Shown here in pieces: positions 6,935 through 13,591 of a stretch of 30,272 nt of DNA. The DNA is from a virus. The notes beneath the pieces are model-generated. The model was not told where the DNA came from. It was given only the letters and a program-made list of their open reading frames with translations, and searched no databases. The DNA is taken from positions 1-30,272 of the IMG/VR virus record IMGVR_UViG_3300030012_001957. One strand, given 5' to 3'. Position numbers and translations under genes: made by a program. Position 1 is the first letter of the stretch, and the number at the start of each line of letters is the position of its first letter.

Positions 6935-7543
6935 ATGAGCAAAACAACTGACAAGGTCATTGACCTTATGGAAAAGGATAATGCTGCATCCTTAAATAGC
7001 AGCCTTCCAAAAGATAACATTTACAAAAGCCTGGCAGCATTCCAACAAGAATGCCCTGTAGTTTATAAAGGAACTAAAGGATATGGCTATTCATATGCAG
7101 ATCTTCCTGCAATATTTGAGGTTATCATGCCATTATTAAAGAAGCATAACTTAGGCTTTACTCAATTAGTGGAAGGAACAGAATTAAGAACAATCTTATT
7201 TCATACAAAATCAGGCGCTAAAATAGAATCATGCTCTGCAATTCCGCAGGATGTTCAATTAAAAGGCATGAATGCATTCCAAGTTTATGGATCTGCAATT
7301 ACTTACTTTCGTAGATACGCATTGTCAAGCATTCTTGGAATCGTTACTGATAAGGATACAGATGCTTCAGGAGAGCAAATCAATTCAGAAAAACCAAATA
7401 TTAAATTTAAAAAAGGCGCTTTAACTGATATGCAATTTGCAAGAGCAATTGAAAGCATAAAATCAGGCGATTACTCAAAGGAACAATTGCTTAAAACATT
7501 TAAATTAAACGCTAATCAAAAAAACGAATTGGAAAATGTATAA
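6935..7543 (+). CDS. erf: ERF-family single-strand annealing protein
   Basis: The 202-residue protein matches the ERF superfamily (PF04404): G-Y-G-Y-S-Y-A-D-L-P-A-I near residues 49-60, a following helix (V-I-M-P-L-L-K-K-H-N-L-G-F), and G-S-A-I-T-Y-F-R-R-Y-A-L near 118-130, the family's best-conserved block. ERF proteins bind single-stranded DNA and anneal complementary strands, often for genome circularisation or repair. The next gene is a PD-(D/E)XK exonuclease, giving a lambda Red-like pair. The C-terminus after about 150 is a separate lysine-rich helical region. It overlaps the exonuclease gene by eight bases. Confidence 0.88.
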   Translation: MSKTTDKVIDLMEKDNAASLNSSLPKDNIYKSLAAFQQECPVVYKGTKGYGYSYADLPAIFEVIMPLLKKHNLGFTQLVEGTELRTILFHTKSGAKIESCSAIPQDVQLKGMNAFQVYGSAITYFRRYALSSILGIVTDKDTDASGEQINSEKPNIKFKKGALTDMQFARAIESIKSGDYSKEQLLKTFKLNANQKNELENV

Positions 7544-8234
7544 AGCAAGATGTTCTTCTATTGGATTGATCATGACTAATCCAAGAAGTAAAAAAGAAAA
7601 GTTATCTCAAACAACTAAGAATCATATTAAGGAGATAATTATCCAAGATAAGTTTGGAAAATACAAAGATTTTTGGAGCAAATATACAGACAAAGGGAAC
7701 GAGGTTGAGGAAGATGGCATACAATTATGCAATGAGGTTCTTGATTTTGATTTTTTATATAAGAACCATGAGAAATTTGAGAATGATTGGATCAAGGGAA
7801 CGCCTGATGTAAACACGAATGAAACGCTTATCGATATTAAAAGCAGTTTCGATGCCTTTACATTTCCATTTTTTGAGGATAAGATTCCAAATAAGAATTA
7901 CATGTTTCAGTTGCAAGGGTATATGTGGCTTACAGGCAAAAGCAAATCATATCTTTGCTATTGTTTGCTTGATACTCCTGAGCAGATGATCGAGGATGAA
8001 ATCAGAAGAGAACATTGGAAGCATAAATCAATCGATGAAGATCCTAAGATCAGAGAATACGTTGAAAACAATCATACATTCGGAAACATTCCAGGAGAAT
8101 TAAGAGTTAAAACTTTTGAAATCGATTTCGATCCTGAAATAATAGAACAGATTAAGGCAAGGATTGAGGATTGCAGAGAATATTATGATCAGTTAAATGA
8201 GTTATTAACAATTAAAGATGTAGAAAATGCCTGA
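7536..8234 (+). CDS. PD-(D/E)XK exonuclease (YqaJ/lambda-Exo type)
   Basis: The 232-residue protein shows G-T-P-D (residues about 88-91), then I-D-I-K-S-S about 10 residues later, and Y-M-F-Q-L-Q-G-Y-M-W further on. These are the GxPD, (D/E)xK and Q-xxx-Y elements of YqaJ/lambda-exonuclease-like nucleases. An N-terminal S-S-I-G pattern, also typical of the group, is present near residue 7. The probable role is to resect double-stranded ends 5' to 3' to give the ERF protein its substrate. It overlaps the ERF gene at its start and the next small gene at its end. All catalytic residues appear intact. Confidence 0.82.
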   Translation: MYKARCSSIGLIMTNPRSKKEKLSQTTKNHIKEIIIQDKFGKYKDFWSKYTDKGNEVEEDGIQLCNEVLDFDFLYKNHEKFENDWIKGTPDVNTNETLIDIKSSFDAFTFPFFEDKIPNKNYMFQLQGYMWLTGKSKSYLCYCLLDTPEQMIEDEIRREHWKHKSIDEDPKIREYVENNHTFGNIPGELRVKTFEIDFDPEIIEQIKARIEDCREYYDQLNELLTIKDVENA

Positions 8235-8454
8235 TAATCCAAAAGAAGAAACGAAAATCTTCATTGAATATCCTGAAGTTCATTCTTATCAATTCGATAA
8301 AAAAGCGAATGATATTTATATTACATTTTATGATGATATAATGGAGAAAGAATATACTATGCTGATGGAAGCGCAGAAGTTCATCGAATGGTTTGGATCA
8401 AAAGAGATCGCAGAGATAAAAGAAAACACAATAAAAATAATAGAAAAGTTATGA
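8227..8454 (+). CDS. Small hypothetical protein
   Basis: A 75-residue acidic protein starting within the end of the exonuclease gene (eight-base overlap). It has a beta-rich middle (D-I-Y-I-T-F-Y-D-D-I) and a helical C-terminus (K-E-I-A-E-I-K-E-N-T-I-K-I-I-E-K-L). I recognise no family. Its position inside the recombination/single-strand module suggests an accessory role, without direct evidence. Confidence 0.6.
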   Translation: MPDNPKEETKIFIEYPEVHSYQFDKKANDIYITFYDDIMEKEYTMLMEAQKFIEWFGSKEIAEIKENTIKIIEKL

Positions 8455-8642
8455 GCGAAGAGAAAAAAAGCCTTGTCACTCAAGCAGAGGAAAGAGATCG
8501 AACTATCGGTTATCTTTTAGGAATTCAGGATGCAAATAAGATCCTGATGGATTTGGTTGAAAATAATCCAAATGACAAGCAGTTAGGAAAAGAAGTTAGA
8601 AGAATAATGTTAAATAAGAAAAATAAAAAAGATGGAAAATAA
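8451..8642 (+). CDS. Small helical protein, start revised to 8451
   Basis: A longer frame starts at 8388 but would overlap the previous gene by 67 bases with an extremely basic, low-complexity N-terminus. The ATG at 8451 makes the standard ATGA overlap and leaves a plausible 63-residue protein (M-S-E-E-K-K-S-L-V-T-Q-A-E-E). It contains G-Y-L-L-G-I-Q-D-A-N-K-I-L-M, a helix, and ends in a lysine-rich tail. It overlaps the next gene by 11 bases. Function unknown. Confidence 0.6.
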   Translation: MSEEKKSLVTQAEERDRTIGYLLGIQDANKILMDLVENNPNDKQLGKEVRRIMLNKKNKKDGK

Positions 8643-8907
8643 CTATCAGAACAAAGGCGTTGCCTTCAAGAACAAATGGAAAAAAACGGATCGCCATCCT
8701 GATTATAAAGGGAAAGGAAATTTCAAAGGAGTAGAATTTGAATTTGCTGCATGGAAAAAAAACGGAGAAGAAGATCAAATCAACTTTACTTTTTCAGAAC
8801 CATATGTTAAAGAAGAACCAACGATCAAAGAATATGCAGAGAATAAATCTGAAAAGCAGATATATGAAGATAAAATAATCAATCAATCTGATGGATTACC
8901 ATTTTAA
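8632..8907 (+). CDS. Small protein with SSB-like acidic C-terminal tip
   Basis: A 91-residue protein. Residues 8 to about 55 (G-V-A-F-K-N-K-W-K-K ... H-P-D-Y-K-G-K-G ... F-E-F-A-A-W-K-K) resemble a small beta-barrel domain seen in many phages. The extreme C-terminus is D-G-L-P-F, very close to the D-D-L/I-P-F tip by which single-stranded DNA-binding proteins recruit partners; an acidic, probably disordered linker precedes it. It is the last gene of the ERF-exonuclease operon. The reading is that it binds single-stranded DNA or imitates an SSB hub. It lacks a recognisable full OB fold of normal SSB length, so this is an inference. Confidence 0.6.
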   Translation: MENNYQNKGVAFKNKWKKTDRHPDYKGKGNFKGVEFEFAAWKKNGEEDQINFTFSEPYVKEEPTIKEYAENKSEKQIYEDKIINQSDGLPF

Positions 8908-8912
8908 ATAAC

Positions 8913-8920
8913 TATATTTG
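8913..8920 (+). promoter_or_regulatory. Bacteroidota -7-like element upstream of the sigma gene's terminator
   Basis: TATATTTG matches TAnnTTTG and shares the flank ACTATATTTGTATT with ATTATATTTGTATT at 1657. No clear -33 TTTG. The terminator at 8954 lies about 35 bases downstream, between this element and the sigma gene. Confidence 0.45.
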
Positions 8921-8953
8921 TATTTCATATTCTATGTTTTATTGATTAATAAG

Positions 8954-8986
8954 AAAGGCCTGACATTAATTTGTTAGGCTTTTTTT
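8954..8986 (+). terminator. Rho-independent terminator directly before the sigma gene
   Basis: GCCTGAC (8958-8964) pairs with GTTAGGC (8973-8979), with one G-T pair, around the loop ATTAATTT, followed by seven T and extended by AAAG/TTTT. Only 13 bases separate it from the sigma start codon. It ends the recombination operon and may also gate sigma expression. Confidence 0.85.
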
Positions 8987-8999
8987 ATACCTTTACATT

Positions 9000-9596
9000 G
9001 TGGAATGGTTCAAACAGATAACAAAATACCATCATGAATGGGTTGCAATCATAAAAAGTTTTGGCGCTAAAGATCATGCAGAGGATATAGTTCAGGAGGT
9101 TTACATTAGATTATTAGATAGAGCAGATAAAGATAAACTATTTAATGACGGAAAATTAAACAAGGCATTTATATATTTTGCATTGAGAAATACATGGATT
9201 GATATTAAAAGAAAACAGAGAAGCAACAGAGAAAATAAAAACAGAATAGAATTGGTTTATTTTAAGCAATATAAAAACGATCCTAAATACAAAGAAGATA
9301 ATTTTTTAAGCATGGAAATAGAGGAATTAAATCAAAAGCAGAAGCATAATAAATACGAAATCATATTAAACAAGATCAATGAAGAGATTGATTCCTGGCA
9401 TTGGTACGATTCAATGTTATTTAAAGAATATGTATCTTCAGGAAAGAGCATTAGAACATTAGCAAAGGAAACAAAGATTTCAAGAGATTCAATCTTCCAA
9501 ACTTTAAAGAATTGCAAAACACGAATCAAGAATGTAATTGGAGAAGATTGGGAGGATTTCAGAAACAAGGATTATCACTTAATTAAAGCAGAATGA
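9000..9596 (+). CDS. Phage sigma-70-family (ECF-like) RNA polymerase sigma factor
   Basis: The 198-residue size and two-domain layout fit ECF-like sigma factors. Region 2 is visible at about 22-75: A-E-D-I-V-Q-E-V-Y-I-R-L at 27-38 is a typical 2.2 helix, and F-I-Y-F-A-L-R-N-T-W-I-D-I-K-R-K fits 2.3/2.4. Region 4 lies near 148-180 (S-I-R-T-L-A-K-E-T-K-I-S-R-D-S-I-F-Q-T-L), a helix-turn-helix for the upstream promoter element. It should redirect host RNA polymerase to phage promoters; the elements before late genes at 13563, 21030, 22417 and 24767 are the natural candidates. The start is GTG at 9000; no ATG upstream is possible because of the terminator, and no ribosome-binding site fits between them. 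Confidence 0.8.
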   Translation: MEWFKQITKYHHEWVAIIKSFGAKDHAEDIVQEVYIRLLDRADKDKLFNDGKLNKAFIYFALRNTWIDIKRKQRSNRENKNRIELVYFKQYKNDPKYKEDNFLSMEIEELNQKQKHNKYEIILNKINEEIDSWHWYDSMLFKEYVSSGKSIRTLAKETKISRDSIFQTLKNCKTRIKNVIGEDWEDFRNKDYHLIKAE

Positions 9597-9751
9597 AAAC
9601 ATATTATTTTTACATAAAAAATGATCAGGATAAAGAACCAATTAACATTATTAGAGCGGTTGATCTTCATGAAGCAATACGATTATTTTGTATGCAGAAG
9701 CAATTGGAAGAAGAGGATTTTTTAGAAATATATCAAGTAGAATTAAATTAA
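9593..9751 (+). CDS. Small hypothetical protein (52 aa)
   Basis: This gene starts with an ATGA overlap on the sigma stop and encodes 52 residues (M-K-T-Y-Y-F-Y-I-K-N ... I-Y-Q-V-E-L-N). A strand-helix-strand order (Y-F-Y-I-K, then V-D-L-H-E-A-I-R-L-F, then E-I-Y-Q-V) is suggested. Codon use matches the backbone. The coupling to the sigma gene hints that it could act with it, for example as a small regulator, but nothing in the sequence proves this. Confidence 0.6.
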   Translation: MKTYYFYIKNDQDKEPINIIRAVDLHEAIRLFCMQKQLEEEDFLEIYQVELN

Positions 9752-9753
9752 TT

Positions 9754-9891
9754 ATGATCGAAAGCATTAAACATCTTTTAGGAATATGCGGAGAACCGCA
9801 TATAAATATATTTAGCGGAGCGCTTATTATATTAATAACTTTTATTATTTATAAATTAAAATTAAAACAATGGCAAAAAAGAAAGCAGTAA
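9754..9891 (+). CDS. Small single-pass membrane protein (45 aa)
   Basis: Start placed at the ATG two bases after the previous stop. A start at 9688 in the same frame would overlap the upstream gene by 64 bases with an unconvincing sequence. Residues about 19-37 (I-F-S-G-A-L-I-I-L-I-T-F-I-I-Y) form one transmembrane helix, followed by a short basic tail (K-L-K-L-K-Q-W-Q-K-R-K-Q), so the C-terminus is probably cytoplasmic. It overlaps the next gene by 22 bases. Function unknown. Confidence 0.6.
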   Translation: MIESIKHLLGICGEPHINIFSGALIILITFIIYKLKLKQWQKRKQ

Positions 9892-10256
9892 AAAAGAAGA
9901 GCGAAGGATTGGGAGATACTATTGATAAGATCACAACAAAAACAGGCATAAAAAAATTAGTCAAATTTGTTGCAGGAGAAGATTGCGGATGCGAAGAGCG
10001 CCGCAAAAAATTAAATTCATTATTCAGTTATGCTCCAACAATTGAATGCTTGCAGGAAGATGAATATCATGTTTTGAACGGATGGTTTGCAATCGAAAGG
10101 AACACTTGTTCGCCTTCAGAGCAGGCAGAATTAAGAAAGATATATAACAGAGTATTTAATAAAAGAACATCTCCATCAAGTTGTTCATCATGCGTTAGAG
10201 ATATGATTGACAGATTGAGATCAGTATATAATGAGTATGAAGGTAAAAACGTATAA
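9870..10256 (+). CDS. Cysteine-containing hypothetical protein upstream of packaging genes
   Basis: The 128-residue protein has a lysine-rich N-terminus (A-K-K-K-A-V-K-K-K-S), then G-I-K-K-L-V-K-F-V-A-G-E-D-C-G-C-E-E-R-R near 26-45 and a later S-C-S-S-C-V-R-D-M-I. The C-x-C and C-x2-C pairs could bind a metal ion. I recall this arrangement (G-E-D-C-G-C-x-x-R) from Bacteroidota phages next to ParB-methylase and terminase genes, but it has no assigned function that I know. The overlap of 26 bases with the following gene supports co-expression. A DNA-binding or packaging accessory role is a guess. Confidence 0.6.
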   Translation: MAKKKAVKKKSEGLGDTIDKITTKTGIKKLVKFVAGEDCGCEERRKKLNSLFSYAPTIECLQEDEYHVLNGWFAIERNTCSPSEQAELRKIYNRVFNKRTSPSSCSSCVRDMIDRLRSVYNEYEGKNV

Positions 10257-11346
10257 AATAAAAAGCAATCCTAACAATCCTCGATTGATTAAGGATGATA
10301 AATTCAGGAAGTTAGTTAAGAGCATTAAGGATTTTCCTGAAATGTTAGAGAAGCGGCCTTTAGTTTGCTCAACAGATGAAGAAGGCAATTACATTGTATT
10401 AGGCGGCAATATGCGATTAAAAGCATCTAAGGAAGCAGGATTAAAAGAGATGCCAATTATACTTGCTGATGATTGGAGCGAAGAGCAGAGGAAAGAATTT
10501 ATCATAAAAGACAATGTTGGATTTGGGGAATGGGATTGGGACGATCTTGCAAACGAATGGAATCTTGAAGATTTACAAGATTGGGGATTGGATCTTCCTG
10601 GAGATTTAACATTTGAAGAACTCGAAGCAGAGGAGGATGATTATAAAATGCCTGATGAAATAAAAACGGATATTGTTAAAGGCGATATAATAGAAATCGG
10701 AGAGCATCGATTAATGTGCGGAGATAGTACAAATTCAGATGATGTTGCAAAGTTAATGAATGGAGAAAAGGCAGATATGGTTTTTACTGACCCTCCTTAT
10801 GGAATGAACGCAGTAAGTAAAAGTGGTGTTTTAAGTAAGAATTATAAAACCGATATTTTAGGAGATGACGATACTGACGCAGCAAAAGATTCATTTAATT
10901 TAATTTATAATTTATTTCAAAACGCTTTGCATATTTGGTGGGGTGCAAATTATTATTCTTCTTGTTTACCAGATTCTGAATGTTGGATAGTTTGGGATAA
11001 AAACAACGGACAAAGTGACCAAACTGACTGTGAACTTGCTTGGTCAAACGCAAGAAGTGTAGTAAGACAATTTACAAAAGCATCTGAAAAAACAAATCGT
11101 GTACATCCAACACAAAAACCTTGTGAACTTATTTCTTGGTCAATTAATAAATTTAAAAGCGAATCAAAAATAATTGCAGACTTTTTTCTTGGTAGTGGTT
11201 CAACAATGGTAGCAGCACACCAACTAAAAAGGAAATGTTACGGAATGGAACTTGATGAGAAATACTGCCAAGTAATCATTGACAGAATGTTAAAACTTGA
11301 TGAAGATTTAGAAGTAAAAATAAACGGAAAGACATATGGCAAATGA
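10231..11346 (+). CDS. ParB-domain / DNA methyltransferase fusion
   Basis: The 371-residue protein begins with a ParB/sulfiredoxin-like domain (about 10-120; G-G-N-M-R-L-K-A near 58-65 occupies the position of the ParB G-x-R-R-x-x-A motif). It continues into a beta-class DNA methyltransferase with D-P-P-Y-G at 187-191, H-P-T-Q-K-P at 292-297 and D-F-F-L-G-S-G-S-T at 317-325. Such fusions are common next to phage terminases and may link DNA methylation with packaging or plasmid-like DNA handling. Base use changes near 10780, close to the D-P-P-Y codons: upstream has GATC and backbone codons, downstream has none that I see and more GGT, TGT, GAC. The start could also be the second ATG at 10237. 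Target specificity unknown. Confidence 0.85.
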   Translation: MSMKVKTYKIKSNPNNPRLIKDDKFRKLVKSIKDFPEMLEKRPLVCSTDEEGNYIVLGGNMRLKASKEAGLKEMPIILADDWSEEQRKEFIIKDNVGFGEWDWDDLANEWNLEDLQDWGLDLPGDLTFEELEAEEDDYKMPDEIKTDIVKGDIIEIGEHRLMCGDSTNSDDVAKLMNGEKADMVFTDPPYGMNAVSKSGVLSKNYKTDILGDDDTDAAKDSFNLIYNLFQNALHIWWGANYYSSCLPDSECWIVWDKNNGQSDQTDCELAWSNARSVVRQFTKASEKTNRVHPTQKPCELISWSINKFKSESKIIADFFLGSGSTMVAAHQLKRKCYGMELDEKYCQVIIDRMLKLDEDLEVKINGKTYGK

Positions 11347-11668
11347 AGAAAATTTAATTCCTTTTAAAAAAGGGCAAAGCGGCAATCCTAAAGGAAGACC
11401 AAAAGGATCAAAGAACAGATCAACAATTGCAAAGAAATGGTTAGAGATGACAGAGAAGGCAAGGAATCCAATAACAGGCGAAGAAGAGATTTTAACGCAA
11501 GAGGATTTGATATCATTAGCGCAATTGAAAAAAGCAAGGAACGGAGATCGATACGGATATGATAAACTGATGGATTCAGCATACGGATCTCCAATTCAGC
11601 AGATAGATCAAAACATAACAGAGCAGCCATTATTTCCTGATGTTCAAGAGGACGAAAGCGATCAATAA
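11336..11668 (+). CDS. Small terminase-like protein (DUF5681 type)
   Basis: The 110-residue protein has the DUF5681 signature F-K-K-G-Q-S-G-N-P-K-G-R-P-K-G at 10-24, a glycine/proline-rich basic DNA-contacting motif, then a helical region and an acidic C-terminus. Proteins with this start routinely lie just before TerL in phages and are taken as small terminase subunits. It overlaps the ParB-methyltransferase by 11 bases and terL by 29 bases, so coupling in one packaging operon is likely. It would bind the packaging start on the concatemer and load the large subunit. The subunit role is from context and motif, not from a full fold match. Confidence 0.7.
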   Translation: MANEENLIPFKKGQSGNPKGRPKGSKNRSTIAKKWLEMTEKARNPITGEEEILTQEDLISLAQLKKARNGDRYGYDKLMDSAYGSPIQQIDQNITEQPLFPDVQEDESDQ

Positions 11669-12797
11669 AATACTTGCTTTAAAAAAGCGAATTAAGATAG
11701 TTCAGGGAGGAACATCCGCAGGAAAAACCTACGGCATAATTCCGATACTTATAAACAAGGCAATACAAACGCCAGGCTTAGAAATATCAATTGTATCAGA
11801 AAGCATTCCGCATTTAAGGAGAGGCTGCCTAAAGGATTGCATTAAGATCTTAAAAGATACAAACAGATATAATGAGAATCAATATAACAGATCGCTTCTG
11901 AAATATAGATTTCTAAATGGATCATATATCGAGTTTTTTTCTGTTGAAGATTCAAGTAAATTACGAGGAGCAAGAAGAGATATTCTTTACTGCAATGAAG
12001 CAAACAATATTTCATTTGAAGCATTCAACGAATTATCTGTAAGAACAAAAAAGGAGATATATTTAGATTACAATCCTGCAAATGAGTTTTGGGTACATGA
12101 GAACATTCAGAATGATCCTGATGCTGATATGATAATTCTAACATATAAGGATAATGATGCATTAGATAAGCGAATAGTTAAGGAGATAGAGAAGGCAAAG
12201 GAGAAAGCAGAAACAAGCGCTTATTGGGCTAATTGGTGGCGAGTGTATGGATTAGGGGAAATCGGACGATTGCAGGGCGTTGTTTTTTCTAATTGGAAGC
12301 GCATTGATAAGATTCCAACAGAAGCAAAATTGATTGGATTAGGAATTGATTTCGGTTATACAAACGATCCAACGGCTATTGTTGAGGTTTATAAATGGAA
12401 TGATAAACGAATAGTAAACGAATTATGTTATCAATCAGGATTAGTAAATTCAGAGATAGCGAAGAAACTGCCTGATGGTTTAATCTGTTATGCTGATTCG
12501 GCAGAACCAAAATCAATTGCTGAGATCAGAATGCATAACAAGATGATTAAGGGAGCAGCAAAAGGAAAGGATTCAATTCTGCATGGAGTTCAATTGATGC
12601 AATCTCAGGATTACCTTGTAACATCTCAGAGCGTTAATCTGATTAAAGAACTTAGATCATATATTTGGGATGTAGATAAAGCAGGAAAAACATTAAACAA
12701 GCCAAAGGGCGGATTAGATCATCTCATTGATGCATTGAGATATCATGAAAGCGAATCATTAGGCAATAAGAATTACGGACAATATTTTATTAAATAA
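11640..12797 (+). CDS. terL: Terminase large subunit (ATPase-nuclease packaging motor)
   Basis: The 385-residue protein has Walker A G-G-T-S-A-G-K-T at 23-30, Walker B D-I-L-Y-C-N-E-A at 114-121 with catalytic Glu120, and an RNase-H-like nuclease domain with acidic residues Asp237 (G-I-D-F-G-Y-T-N-D-P), Asp286 (Y-A-D-S-A-E-P) and Asp364 (D-H-L-I-D-A-L-R-Y). This is the PBSX/Terminase_3 layout; length is slightly short but complete. It pumps DNA into the prohead and cuts concatemers. The first ATG lies inside the preceding gene. Unlike most siphoviruses it is followed by a methyltransferase and tail genes, not by the portal. Confidence 0.93.
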   Translation: MFKRTKAINKILALKKRIKIVQGGTSAGKTYGIIPILINKAIQTPGLEISIVSESIPHLRRGCLKDCIKILKDTNRYNENQYNRSLLKYRFLNGSYIEFFSVEDSSKLRGARRDILYCNEANNISFEAFNELSVRTKKEIYLDYNPANEFWVHENIQNDPDADMIILTYKDNDALDKRIVKEIEKAKEKAETSAYWANWWRVYGLGEIGRLQGVVFSNWKRIDKIPTEAKLIGLGIDFGYTNDPTAIVEVYKWNDKRIVNELCYQSGLVNSEIAKKLPDGLICYADSAEPKSIAEIRMHNKMIKGAAKGKDSILHGVQLMQSQDYLVTSQSVNLIKELRSYIWDVDKAGKTLNKPKGGLDHLIDALRYHESESLGNKNYGQYFIK

Positions 12798-12798
12798 T

Positions 12799-13557
12799 AT
12801 GATGATTGATTTATATAAAGGAGACTGTTTAGAAGTAATGAAGCAAATTGAAAGCCAAAGTATTGACGCTATAATAACAGACCCGCCTTACGGAACTACT
12901 GCGTGTAAATGGGATAGCGTGATAGACTTTGAATTAATGTGGGAACAGTTAAACAGGATTATTAAGCCAAACGGTGCTATAGTGTTGTTTGGCTCAGAAC
13001 CTTTTAGTTCTGCTTTACGTATGAGCAATATTAAGGACTATAAATACGACTGGATATGGGAGAAACAACAAGGCGCAAATTTTGCTAATGTTAATTATCA
13101 GCCCTTTAGAGTAAGCGAGAATGTATCTGTGTTTGGTAACTTTGCTACTTCATTTAATAGAAAAAAACCAAAAAATTATAATCCTCAAAAAACAAACGGA
13201 AAGCCCTACTCAAGTGTTTCAGGAAGTCAAAAGCATAATACTTTGAATAATGGAAGCGCCAAAAATGGTAATTTTAAGACTAATAGCGACGGTAAGAGAT
13301 ACCCAAGAAATATAATAAAATTTTCTCATGATAGAGACAAACACCATCCAACGCAGAAACCTATTAAATTAATGGAATACTTAATAAAAACATACACTAA
13401 CGAAAACGAAACAGTATTAGATTTTACAATGGGCTCAGGAAGTACAGGAGTGGCCGCAAAAAATTTAAAAAGAAACTTTATAGGAATAGAGCAAGACGAA
13501 AAGTATTTTGAAATAGCAAAGCAAAGAATAAATAATGCAACTAACTTATTTAGTTAA
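12799..13557 (+). CDS. DNA methyltransferase (N6_N4 type), fourth in the window
   Basis: The 252-residue protein has D-P-P-Y-G at 28-32, H-P-T-Q-K-P at 183-188 and D-F-T-M-G-S-G-S-T at 208-216, the beta-class order. It differs from the other two in its middle (V-L-F-G-S-E-P-F-S-S and a Gly/Asn/Ser-rich target-recognition-like stretch, about 120-170), so it probably has another target. It is wedged between terL and the tail genes, one base after the terL stop. It contains no GATC that I can find and has more GGT, GAC and AGT than the surrounding genes, suggesting a moron-type insertion. The first of two consecutive ATGs is used. No endonuclease accompanies it. Confidence 0.87.
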   Translation: MMIDLYKGDCLEVMKQIESQSIDAIITDPPYGTTACKWDSVIDFELMWEQLNRIIKPNGAIVLFGSEPFSSALRMSNIKDYKYDWIWEKQQGANFANVNYQPFRVSENVSVFGNFATSFNRKKPKNYNPQKTNGKPYSSVSGSQKHNTLNNGSAKNGNFKTNSDGKRYPRNIIKFSHDRDKHHPTQKPIKLMEYLIKTYTNENETVLDFTMGSGSTGVAAKNLKRNFIGIEQDEKYFEIAKQRINNATNLFS

Positions 13558-13562
13558 ATAGT

Positions 13563-13586
13563 ACAAATCCAAAAAAATACGTTTAT
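13563..13586 (+). promoter_or_regulatory. Late-promoter candidate 1 (ACA, 12 bases, TACGTT)
   Basis: ACA at 13563-13565, 12 bases, TACGTT at 13578-13583, then 8 bases to the ATG at 13592. The same layout recurs at 21030, 22417 and 24767. It sits in the 34-base gap before the tail block. Transcription from it would be almost leaderless. Confidence 0.65.
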
Positions 13587-13591
13587 ATATT

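Noticed and set aside
8388-8450. Upstream start for the 63-residue gene
   Set aside because: It would overlap the previous gene by 67 bases with an implausible Lys/Arg/Asn tract; ATG 8451 gives a normal ATGA overlap.
9688-9753. Upstream start for the small membrane protein
   Set aside because: It lies inside the 52-residue gene at 9593-9751; the ATG at 9754 is a better fit.
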